The position numbers were made by a program, and so were the translations under genes. A stretch of 64,000 bases of DNA from Burkholderiaceae bacterium. Lineage in GTDB: Bacteria; Pseudomonadota; Gammaproteobacteria; Burkholderiales; Burkholderiaceae_C. The notes under the pieces were generated by a model that searched no databases, was not told the DNA's origin, and was given only the letters and a program-made list of their open reading frames with translations. The stretch covers positions 620,001 through 684,000 of the forward strand of contig JAGOPK010000001.1 of NCBI GenBank assembly GCA_017992055.1. Direction: 5' to 3'. Positions 1-7,240 of this stretch are shown piece by piece. Each line of letters opens with the position of its first letter. Positions within the stretch are counted from its first letter, which is position 1.

Positions 1-1012
1 CGCAGGGCTCGATGCGCATCCAGGCCTCGTACATGGCCGGGCGCACCAGGTCGTTCATCGCCGCATCGACGATGCAGAAGTTCTTGCTGCCCTCGCTGCC
101 GTCGCCGGGCTTGAGCACCAGCACCTGGCTCAGCAGCACGCCGGCATTGCCCACCAGCGAGCGGCCGGGCTCCATCAGCAGCTCGCGCTGGCCGTGGCCG
201 CGTGCGTCCAGCCGCGCCAGCATGGCCGACACCAGGGCGTCGGCGGCCGGCGGCTGCTCGTCGTCGTAGGTGATGCCCAGGCCGCCGCCCACGTCGATGT
301 GGTGGATGGCGATGCCATCGGCCTCGATGGCCTCCACCAGGTCGAGCAGCCGGTCCAGCGCGTCCAGGTAGGGCGCGGTGTCGGTGATCTGCGAGCCGAT
401 GTGGCAGTCGATGCCCACCACCTGCAGCCCCGGCAGGCTGGCTGCCAGGCGGTAGACCTCGCGCGCGCGCTGGTGGGCGATGCCGAACTTGTTGCCCTTC
501 AGGCCGGTGGAGATGTAGGGATGGGTGCCCGCGTCGACATCGGGATTGACGCGCAGGCTCACCGGCGCCGTGCGGCCCATCGCGCTGGCCACCTGGGACA
601 GCAGGCGCAGCTCGCTGTCGCTCTCGACATTGAAGCAGCGCACGCCGGCCTGCAGCGCGGCGCGCATCTCGTCGGGCCGCTTGCCGACGCCCGAGAACAC
701 CACCTTGGCCGGATCGCCGCCGGCGGCGATGACACGCGCCAGCTCGCCGGCCGAGACGATGTCGAAGCCCAGGCCCATGTCGGCAAAGTGGCGCAGCACG
801 GCCAGGCTGGAATTGGCCTTCATCGCATAACACAGCAGGTGCGGCCGGCCGGCCAGCGCGCGCTGGTAGGCGGCGGCGGCACTGCGCATGGCGCCGCGCG
901 AATACACATACAGCGGCGTGCCATGCTCGCGGGCCAGGGCCGCCAGGTCGCAGCCGTCGAAGCGCAGGGCATCGCCCTGGCGCGTGAGGAAGGGGGCGCC
1001 GGGCAGGCTCAT
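1..1012 (-). CDS. lysA: Diaminopimelate decarboxylase LysA, C-terminus cut by window edge
   Basis: LysA decarboxylates meso-diaminopimelate to L-lysine, the last step of the pathway, using pyridoxal phosphate in the cytoplasm. The first 337 residues are visible. They carry the fold-III PLP motif CYAMKAN with the Schiff-base lysine near residue 65, the HIGSQI segment, the DVGGGLGI phosphate-binding loop and the EPGRSLVGNAG motif. Roughly 80 C-terminal residues lie beyond base 1. The start codon overlaps the stop of lptM by 4 bases (ATGA), so the two are translationally coupled. The pairing lptM-lysA is common in proteobacteria. Family assignment is firm. Confidence 0.96.
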   Translation of the reverse strand, partial: MSLPGAPFLTRQGDALRFDGCDLAALAREHGTPLYVYSRGAMRSAAAAYQRALAGRPHLLCYAMKANSSLAVLRHFADMGLGFDIVSAGELARVIAAGGDPAKVVFSGVGKRPDEMRAALQAGVRCFNVESDSELRLLSQVASAMGRTAPVSLRVNPDVDAGTHPYISTGLKGNKFGIAHQRAREVYRLAASLPGLQVVGIDCHIGSQITDTAPYLDALDRLLDLVEAIEADGIAIHHIDVGGGLGITYDDEQPPAADALVSAMLARLDARGHGQRELLMEPGRSLVGNAGVLLSQVLVLKPGDGSEGSKNFCIVDAAMNDLVRPAMYEAWMRIEPC

Positions 1013-1218
1013 CGGGGATTGGCAGCGGGAGTGGCGGGAGGGGCGGCGGCCGAGGCCGCGGCGGCGGGGGCAGGCGGTGCGGGCAGGTAGAGCGCGCCCT
1101 TCTGGCCGCAGCCGGCCAGCAGGGCCAGGGCCATTGCCGCGAGGGGGGCCGCGACCGCACGCCATCCCGGGCGGCGGCAAGGGCCTGGGGCCGTGGCTAC
1201 ACTGGATCGCAGTTGCAT
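1009..1218 (-). CDS. lptM: LPS translocon maturation chaperone LptM-like lipoprotein
   Basis: A 69-residue lipoprotein precursor. A basic N-terminus (RRPGWR) and a hydrophobic stretch end in lipobox LAGC, followed at once by the family hallmark GCGQKGALYLP and an Ala/Pro-rich tail. LptM (formerly YifL) is an outer-membrane lipoprotein that helps LptD-LptE assemble with correct disulfides. That role is family knowledge, not visible here. The start at 1218 is supported by a minus-strand TAAAAT hexamer (1230-1225) ending only 6 nt upstream, which would give a leaderless message. An internal Met just before the lipobox leaves too short a signal peptide. It overlaps lysA by 4 bases and is divergent from cyaY. 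Confidence 0.85.
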   Translation of the reverse strand: MQLRSSVATAPGPCRRPGWRAVAAPLAAMALALLAGCGQKGALYLPAPPAPAAAASAAAPPATPAANPR

Positions 1219-1230
1219 TCCGGGATTTTA
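1198..1230. promoter_or_regulatory. Face-to-face -10 elements of cyaY and lptM
   Basis: The gap between the two divergent start codons is only 18 bases. TACACT on the plus strand (1198-1203) lies inside the lptM coding region and is placed to transcribe cyaY. TAAAAT on the minus strand (1230-1225) is placed to transcribe lptM-lysA with a start at or next to the ATG. No convincing -35 hexamers are seen, so this rests on the -10 matches alone. Confidence 0.4.
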
Positions 1231-1236
1231 CCGACC

Positions 1237-1626
1237 ATGTCCTCGCCCACTGTCCCGTCCAGCCCGCCCGCGCCGGCGGCCACGCCGCTGACCGACGCCG
1301 AGTTCCACCGCCTGACCGCGGCCGTGCTGTCGGCCATCGAGGCCCAGGCCGACCGCTGGCTGCAGGACGATGTGATCGACATCGACGGCCAGCGCACCGG
1401 CGGCCTGCTGGAGCTGAGCTTTCCCAACGGCAGCAAGATCGTCATCAACACCCAGCCGCCGCTGCACGAACTGTGGCTGGCCAGCAAGGCCGCAGGCCAG
1501 CATTTCCGCCATGTCGCCGGCCGCTGGCTGGACACCAAGGATGGCAGCGAGTTTTTTGCCGTGCTGTCGCTGCAGGCCAGCGCCCAGGGCGGGCAGGCGC
1601 TGCGCTTCGAGCCGCCGGCGGGCTGA
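1237..1626 (+). CDS. cyaY: Frataxin-like iron donor/regulator CyaY
   Basis: A 129-residue bacterial frataxin. CyaY binds iron through acidic surface residues and modulates IscS in Fe-S cluster assembly. The family features are present after about 15 extra N-terminal residues rich in Pro and Ala: DAEFHRLTAAVLSAIE helix, DDVIDIDG acidic strand, LLELSFPNGSKIVINTQPPLHELWLA core and GRWLDTKDGSEFF. The ATG at 1237 is preferred because the alternative upstream TTG adds residues the family lacks. Some homologs start close to DAEFH. It lies between divergent lptM and convergent ponA. Confidence 0.92.
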   Translation: MSSPTVPSSPPAPAATPLTDAEFHRLTAAVLSAIEAQADRWLQDDVIDIDGQRTGGLLELSFPNGSKIVINTQPPLHELWLASKAAGQHFRHVAGRWLDTKDGSEFFAVLSLQASAQGGQALRFEPPAG

Positions 1627-1645
1627 ATCCCGCGGCGCGCCGCAC

Positions 1646-4036
1646 TCAGCGGCGGAAGAGGTCGAGGATGCTCTTCTTCTCGCTCTCGCTGGCCGGCGGC
1701 GGCAGCTTGTCGTCCAGGCCCAGGCTGCTGACGCCGGCGGCGCCGCCGTATTCGTCGAAGACCCAGTCGCCGCCGCGCTGGATCAGGCCGTCGGGCACCT
1801 CGGGCGGGGCCTCGGGCAGCTTCTTCAGCGCCTGGCCCATGTATTCCATCCACACCGGCAGGGCCAGGCCGCCGCCGGTTTCGCGGTCGCCCAGCTTGCG
1901 CGGGTTGTCGTAGCCGACCCAGACCACGGCCACCAGGTTCGGCTGATAGCCGGCGAACCAGGCGTCCATCGAGTCGTTGGTGGTGCCGGTCTTGCCATAC
2001 AGGTCCAGGCGCTTGAAGCGCTGGTAGACGCCGGCCGCGGTGCCGGCGCGCGTGACCTCGCCCATCAGCTGGGTCATCACGAAGGCATTGCGGGCATCGA
2101 TGGCGCGCATGGACTCGTCCAGTGGCGTGGTCTGGGTCTGCAGCAGCACGCGGCCCTTGTCGTCGGTGATCTTGGTGATCAGCTGGGGGTTGATGCGGTA
2201 GCCGCCGTTGGCAAACACGCTGTAGGCGGTGGCCATCTGCATCGGCGTCACCGAGCCGGCGCCCAGGGCCATGGTCAGGTAGGCCGGGTGCTTGTCGGCC
2301 TCGAAGCCGAAGCGGGTGATCCACTCCTGCGCGAAGTGCACGCCGGTGGACTGCAGCACGCGGATCGAGACCATGTTCTTCGACTTGGCCAGCGCCGTCT
2401 TCAGCGCCATCGGGCCGTCGAACTTGCCGTCGTAGTTTTTCGGTTCCCAGGGCTGGCTGCCTGTGGTGCCGGCGTCGAAGAACAGCGGCGCGTCGTTGAC
2501 CACGGTGTGCGGCGTGAAGCCCTTTTCCAGCGCCGCCGAGTAGATGAAGGGCTTGAAGCTCGATCCCGGCTGGCGCCAGGCCTGGGTGACGTGGTTGAAC
2601 TTGCTCTTGCCGAAGTCGAAGCCGCCGACCAGGGCGCGGATGGCGCCGCTGCGTGGATCCAGGGCGATGAAGGCGCCCTCGACCTCGGGCTGCTGGGTCA
2701 GCGCCCAATCGCCCTGGGTGCCGGCGGCACCTGGCGCCTTGGCCGGCAGGCGCACCGCGCGCACCACCGCGCCGCGGCGGATCTGCTTGTGCGGCTCGGC
2801 CTTGTCGGCCAGGCCCGAGGCCACCGGCTTCAGGCCGTCGCCGATCACGGTGATCTGCTCGCCGCTCTGCAGCACCGCCACCACCTTCTTCGGCCCGGCC
2901 TCCAGCACCACGGCGGCCTTCAGCTCGTCGTTGTCGGGATGCTCGGCCAGGGCCTCGGCAATGCGCGTGTCCAGTGCCGCGGCATCGGTCGGCAGCTCGA
3001 CGAAATCCTCCGGCCCGCGGTAGTGCTGGCGGCGCTCGTAGTCCAGCAGGCCGCGGCGCAGCGCGCGGTAGGCCACGGCCTGGTCTTGTGCGTCGATGGT
3101 CAGGTAGACGTTGAGGCCGCGCGTGGTGGTGTCGGCGCCGTACTGGCTGGCCACCAGCTGGCGCACGGTCTCGGCCACGTATTCGGCATGCACGGCGGCC
3201 TCGGTGGGCTGGCGCAGGCGCAGCTTCTCGTTGCGCGCGGCCTCGGCCTGCTCCTCGGTGATGAAGCCGTTGGCTTCCATGCGGTCGATGATGTACTGCT
3301 GGCGCCGCGCCGCGCGCTTGGGGTTGCTGATCGGGTTGTAGGCCGACGGCGCCTGCGGCAGGCCGGCCAGCATCGCGGCCTCGGCCACCGTCACGTCTTG
3401 CAGGCGCTTGCCGAAGTAGATCTCCGCCGCCGCGGCAAAGCCATGGGCGCGCTGGCCGAGGAAGATCTGGTTCATGTACAGCTCCAGGATCTGGTCCTTG
3501 GACAGCTGGCGCTCGATCTTCAGCGCCAGCAGGATCTCGTAGATCTTGCGCGTGAAGGTCTTTTCGGTGCTCAGGTAGAAGTTGCGCGCCACCTGCATGG
3601 TGATGGTGCTGGCGCCCTGGCTCTTGGCCTTGTTGAACTGGGCCAGGCCGGCGCGCAGCACGCCCACATAGTCGACGCCGCCATGGCGGTAGAAGCGCGC
3701 GTCCTCGATGGCCAGCACCGCGTCCTTCATCACCTTGGGGATCTGTGCGATCGGCAGGTAGGTGCGGCGCTCCTCGCCGAACTCGCCCAGCAGCACGCCG
3801 TCGGCCGACAGCACGCGCAGCGGCAGCTTGGGCCGGTAGTCGGCCAGGCCGTCGATGTCGGGCAGCTGCGGATAGGCCACGGCCAGGGCCACCGCCACCA
3901 GCAGCGCGGCGGCCAGCACGGCCGCCAGGGCCAGGCCCAGCAGGCCGCCCAGCGCGCGCAGCAGCCAGCGGCCGGCGGTGGAGGAGGGGGGGGCGGAGGC
4001 TGCAGCCGGCGATGCCGGCGTCTGGGACTTGCTCAT
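1646..4036 (-). CDS. mrcA: Penicillin-binding protein 1A, bifunctional murein polymerase
   Basis: A 796-residue class A PBP (PonA/MrcA) that polymerises lipid II and cross-links peptidoglycan in the periplasm. After a Ser/Pro/Ala-rich cytoplasmic tail, one membrane span covers about residues 24-56. The GT51 transglycosylase follows, with the EDARFYRHGG catalytic motif near residue 111 and TITMQVARNFYL. The transpeptidase has SSFK near 492, the SKN triad near 554 and KTGT near 680. The central OB-like insertion is present. Longer starts at 4063 or 4138 are possible, but 4036 gives the usual short tail, and a minus-strand TATACACT motif ends about 10 nt upstream. The gene is divergent from the pil operon, the classical ponA-pilM arrangement. 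Confidence 0.95.
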   Translation of the reverse strand: MSKSQTPASPAAASAPPSSTAGRWLLRALGGLLGLALAAVLAAALLVAVALAVAYPQLPDIDGLADYRPKLPLRVLSADGVLLGEFGEERRTYLPIAQIPKVMKDAVLAIEDARFYRHGGVDYVGVLRAGLAQFNKAKSQGASTITMQVARNFYLSTEKTFTRKIYEILLALKIERQLSKDQILELYMNQIFLGQRAHGFAAAAEIYFGKRLQDVTVAEAAMLAGLPQAPSAYNPISNPKRAARRQQYIIDRMEANGFITEEQAEAARNEKLRLRQPTEAAVHAEYVAETVRQLVASQYGADTTTRGLNVYLTIDAQDQAVAYRALRRGLLDYERRQHYRGPEDFVELPTDAAALDTRIAEALAEHPDNDELKAAVVLEAGPKKVVAVLQSGEQITVIGDGLKPVASGLADKAEPHKQIRRGAVVRAVRLPAKAPGAAGTQGDWALTQQPEVEGAFIALDPRSGAIRALVGGFDFGKSKFNHVTQAWRQPGSSFKPFIYSAALEKGFTPHTVVNDAPLFFDAGTTGSQPWEPKNYDGKFDGPMALKTALAKSKNMVSIRVLQSTGVHFAQEWITRFGFEADKHPAYLTMALGAGSVTPMQMATAYSVFANGGYRINPQLITKITDDKGRVLLQTQTTPLDESMRAIDARNAFVMTQLMGEVTRAGTAAGVYQRFKRLDLYGKTGTTNDSMDAWFAGYQPNLVAVVWVGYDNPRKLGDRETGGGLALPVWMEYMGQALKKLPEAPPEVPDGLIQRGGDWVFDEYGGAAGVSSLGLDDKLPPPASESEKKSILDLFRR

Positions 4037-4251
4037 CTGGCGGCAGAGTGTATAGAACACCATCCTGGCGCCGGCGGCTTGCCGTTGGTTGCAAATGCCA
4101 GGCCCCGGCGTCGGAAAGCCACAACGCCGCGGGGTCACCCGACAGGCGTTTTTCTTTGGGCTACAAAGGCTTTACTGCTAGCATTGAAGTAACTTCTTAA
4201 GAATTGCACGCCCTCTAACCCCCCTTCCAAGGCTGTTGGGAGACGCCACCC
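4037..4251. promoter_or_regulatory. Divergent ponA-pilM intergenic region with AT-rich segment
   Basis: These 215 bases separate divergent ponA and pilM. On the minus strand TATACACT (4054-4047) is a good -10 for ponA. On the pilM side an unusually AT-rich stretch (about 4147-4207) contains a -35-like TTTACT (4171-4176) and TTCTTAAGAAT near 4194-4204. The pilM promoter probably lies here, but no hexamer pair with ideal spacing is clear. GGGAG about 12 bases before 4252 serves as the pilM ribosome-binding site. Confidence 0.4.
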
Positions 4252-5331
4252 GTGAGCTTTCTGGACCTGCTGCTGGGTCGCACGCATCCGCCGCTGATCG
4301 GGCTGGACATCAGCTCGTCCAGTGCCAAGCTGGTCGAGCTGGGTCGCACGCAGGCCGGCGAGTACGTGCTCGAGCGCCTGGCCAGCGAACCCTTCGAGAA
4401 GGGCTGGATCACCGACGGCCAGATCGAGAAGTTCGACGAGGTGGCTGCGGCGGTGCGCAAGCTGATCGACAAGAGCGGCACCAAGACGCGCAATGTGGCC
4501 ATGGCCATGCCGCAATCGGCGGTCATCACCAAGCGCATCATGCTGCCGGCCGGCCTGTCCGAAGACGAGATGGAGCTGCAGGTCGAGTCCGAGGCCAACC
4601 AGTACATCCCGTTTTCGCTGGACGAGGTCAGCCTGGACTTTTGCGTGGTCGGCCCCAGCACCACCTCCAGTGGCGATGTCGAGGTGCTGATCGCCGCCTC
4701 GCGCAAGGAGCGCGTGCAGGACCGCCAGGGCCTGGCCGAGGCCGCCGGCCTGAAGCCCATGGTGCTGGACATCGAAAGCCATGCCTCGCTGCTGGCCATG
4801 CACCGCCTGGTCGAGGCCCTGCCGCAGCAGGGCCATGACGCGTTGGTGGCGCTGTTCGAGATCGGTGCCGACACCACCAGCCTGAAGGTGCTGCGCGAGG
4901 GCGAGCTGCTGTACGACCGCGACCAGGCCTTCGGCGGCTCGCAGCTGACCACGCTGATCCAGCGCCAGTACGGCTTCTCGTTCGAGGAGGCCGAGCAGAA
5001 GAAGCTGGCCGGCGACCTGCCCGACGACTACAACAGCCTGATCCTGGCGCCCTTCGTCGACACGCTGTCGCAGGAGATCGGCCGCGCGCTGCAGTACTTC
5101 TTCACCAGCACGCCGCACCACAAGGTGCATTACGTGATGCTGGCTGGCGGCACGGCCGGCCTGCCGGGGCTGAAGGACAAGGTCACCACGCTGACCGACT
5201 TTGCGGCCATGGTCGTCAATCCCTTCGAGGGCATGAAGACCGGCTCAGGCGTGCGCGAGGCCAAGGTGCGGCGCGATGCGCCCTCGTACCTGACCGCCTG
5301 CGGCCTGGCGATGCGGAGGTTCCCGCAGTGA
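4252..5331 (+). CDS. pilM: Type IV pilus inner-membrane platform protein PilM
   Basis: A 359-residue actin-like cytoplasmic protein that binds the N-terminal tail of PilN and links the pilus alignment complex to the cytoplasmic motors. Visible features are the FtsA/PilM fold: GLDISSSSAKLVEL nucleotide-binding loop near residues 16-29, MPQSAVITKRI, GADTTSLKVL, and the C-terminal MLAGGTAGLPGL loop. The start is GTG, chosen for the GGGAG site upstream and because MSFLDLLLGR is the usual N-terminus. The stop overlaps pilN by 4 bases, and it is the first gene of pilMNOPQ. Confidence 0.96.
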   Translation: MSFLDLLLGRTHPPLIGLDISSSSAKLVELGRTQAGEYVLERLASEPFEKGWITDGQIEKFDEVAAAVRKLIDKSGTKTRNVAMAMPQSAVITKRIMLPAGLSEDEMELQVESEANQYIPFSLDEVSLDFCVVGPSTTSSGDVEVLIAASRKERVQDRQGLAEAAGLKPMVLDIESHASLLAMHRLVEALPQQGHDALVALFEIGADTTSLKVLREGELLYDRDQAFGGSQLTTLIQRQYGFSFEEAEQKKLAGDLPDDYNSLILAPFVDTLSQEIGRALQYFFTSTPHHKVHYVMLAGGTAGLPGLKDKVTTLTDFAAMVVNPFEGMKTGSGVREAKVRRDAPSYLTACGLAMRRFPQ

Positions 5332-5951
5332 TCCTGATCAACCTGCTGCCCCACCGCGAGGAGCGCCGGCGCCAGCGCAAGCGGGCGTTTTTTGTCGGCT
5401 TGGGCCTGGCCGCGGCCGCCGGTGCGGTGGTGTCGGTGGTGTGGATGTTCACGCTGCAGCAGATGACCGATGCGCAGAACGGGCGCAACGAGTTCCTGCG
5501 CGGCGAGATCAAGCGCCTGGAGGCGCAGATCAAGGACATCGCCACGCTGAAGTCCGACATCGAGGGCCTGAAGGCCCGCCAGGCCGCAGTGGAAGACCTG
5601 CAGCTCAACCGCAATGTGCCGGTGCACCTGCTCGACCAGCTGGTGCGCCAGTCGCCCGAGGGCGTGTACCTGACCGCGGTGCGCCAGGCCGACAGCAATG
5701 TGCAGGTCATCGGCGTGGCCCAGACCAATGAGCGGGTGTCCGAGTTCCTGCGCAATACGCAGAACAACTCGCCCTGGTTCAGCCGCGTCGAGCTGGTCGA
5801 GATCAAGGCCGTGACTCAGCCGCCGGCCCCTGGCACGCGCGAGCCGCGGCGCCTGTACGAGTTTTCGCTGCGCATGACCGTGGCCCTGCCGTCGGCGGCC
5901 AGTGCGCCGGCCTCGGGCGCTGCGGCTTCGGCGCCGGCCAAGCGCGTCTGA
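5328..5951 (+). CDS. pilN: Type IV pilus assembly protein PilN
   Basis: A 207-residue bitopic inner-membrane protein. The short cytoplasmic tail has the conserved PilM-binding motif NLLPHR at residues 5-10 followed by basic residues. One transmembrane helix covers about residues 23-47, then a coiled-coil (residues about 50-95), then a ferredoxin-like periplasmic domain. The C-terminus is Ala/Ser rich. PilN pairs with PilO to form the periplasmic alignment scaffold. It overlaps pilM by 4 bases and is followed by pilO after 27 bases. Confidence 0.95.
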   Translation: MILINLLPHREERRRQRKRAFFVGLGLAAAAGAVVSVVWMFTLQQMTDAQNGRNEFLRGEIKRLEAQIKDIATLKSDIEGLKARQAAVEDLQLNRNVPVHLLDQLVRQSPEGVYLTAVRQADSNVQVIGVAQTNERVSEFLRNTQNNSPWFSRVELVEIKAVTQPPAPGTREPRRLYEFSLRMTVALPSAASAPASGAAASAPAKRV

Positions 5952-5978
5952 CCCCAGCGCCCGCCCGCGACACCCGCC

Positions 5979-6692
5979 ATGGCCACTTCCACCCTGACCC
6001 GCCCCGCCGCCCTGGATCTCGGCGTTGCCGCCGAGCGGGCGACCTCGCAGTTCCGCAACCTCAACCCGCGCGAGCCCGGCCAGTGGCCGCTGCTGCCCAA
6101 GATCGCCGCCTGGATCGGCGCCGGCCTGGCCGCGCTGGCCCTGGGCTGGGTGGCGGTGGTGTCCACCGCCTCTGAAGAGCTGGCCACGGCACGTGGCGTC
6201 GAGCCCGGGCTGAAGACCGACTACCGCGCCAAGCTGGGCCAGGCGGTCAACCTGTCCGAGCTGCGCAAGCAGAAGCAGCAGGTGCAGGAGTACGTGACCC
6301 AGCTGGAGCGCCAGCTGCCCGGCAAGGCCGAGATGGATGCGCTGCTGTCCGACATCAACCAGGCCGGCATCGGCCGCGGCCTGCAGTTCGAGCTGTTCCG
6401 CCCCGGCCAGGTCGAGGTCAAGGACTATTACGCGGTGCTGCCGATCACGCTGCGCGTGACCGGGCGCTACCACGACATCGGCTCGTTCGCCGCCGACGTG
6501 GCCAATCTGTCGCGCATCGTCACGCTGCACAACCTGGCCATCGTGCCCGCCAGCAAGGACGCCGCCACCGGCACCCTGGCCATGGACGCCGTGGCCCGCA
6601 CCTACCGCTACCTCGACGTCAACGAGCTGGCCGAGGTGCGCAAGAGCAAGGCCGCTGCCGACGCGGCCAAGGCCAAGGGAGCACGCAAGTGA
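5979..6692 (+). CDS. pilO: Type IV pilus assembly protein PilO
   Basis: A 237-residue partner of PilN. A cytoplasmic segment of about 35 residues precedes one transmembrane helix (about 37-60), a periplasmic coiled-coil containing the KQQVQEYVTQLERQLP stretch, and a C-terminal ferredoxin-like domain (GLQFELFRPG, then YAVLPITLRVTGRYHDIGSF, typical of PilO). The last residues are Lys/Ala rich. PilN-PilO heterodimers connect PilM to the PilP-PilQ outer complex. The stop overlaps pilP by 4 bases. Confidence 0.95.
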   Translation: MATSTLTRPAALDLGVAAERATSQFRNLNPREPGQWPLLPKIAAWIGAGLAALALGWVAVVSTASEELATARGVEPGLKTDYRAKLGQAVNLSELRKQKQQVQEYVTQLERQLPGKAEMDALLSDINQAGIGRGLQFELFRPGQVEVKDYYAVLPITLRVTGRYHDIGSFAADVANLSRIVTLHNLAIVPASKDAATGTLAMDAVARTYRYLDVNELAEVRKSKAAADAAKAKGARK

Positions 6693-7240
6693 GCCGCCTT
6701 GGCCTGATCCCGCTGGCCCTGCTGCTGGGCCTGCTGGCCGCCTGCGATGGCGACCAGCAGGAGCTGCAGTCGTGGATGGACCAGCAGCGCCGCGAGGTCA
6801 AGCCCAGCGTCGAGCCGCTGCAGCCGCCGAAGAAGTTCGAGCCCGTGCCCTACCAGGGTGGCCAGGCGGTCGATCCCTACAGCGCGCAGAAGCTGTCGGT
6901 GGCCATCAAGCAGGAGGCCAAGGCGCCCAGCTCGCTGTTTGCCGCCGAGTTCAACCGCCGCAAAGAGCCGCTGGAGGCCTATCCGCTGGATGCGATGAGC
7001 ATGGTCGGCAGCGTGGTCAAGGGCGGCGTGCCCTATGCGCTGCTGCGCGTTGACAACCTGCTCTACCAGGTGCGGCCGGGCGATCACCTGGGACAGAACT
7101 ACGGTCGCGTGACGCGCATCACCGAGACCGAGGTGACGCTGCGCGAGATCGTGCAGGACGCCGCCGGCGACTGGGTCGAGCGGCCCGGCACCCTGCAGCT
7201 GCAGGAGCGTGGCCAGGGAGCGGCCGGGGCGTCACGATGA
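6689..7240 (+). CDS. pilP: Type IV pilus lipoprotein PilP
   Basis: A 183-residue inner-membrane lipoprotein with lipobox LAAC (Cys19). A linker containing the PilN/O-binding helix (ELQSWMDQQRREVKP) leads to a compact beta-domain near residues 100-170 (MVGSVVKGGVPYALLRVDNLLYQVRPGDHLGQNYGRV) that docks on the N0 domain of PilQ. GTG start overlapping pilO by 4 bases, and ATGA overlap with pilQ, so the chain is translationally coupled. Confidence 0.95.
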   Translation: MSRLGLIPLALLLGLLAACDGDQQELQSWMDQQRREVKPSVEPLQPPKKFEPVPYQGGQAVDPYSAQKLSVAIKQEAKAPSSLFAAEFNRRKEPLEAYPLDAMSMVGSVVKGGVPYALLRVDNLLYQVRPGDHLGQNYGRVTRITETEVTLREIVQDAAGDWVERPGTLQLQERGQGAAGASR

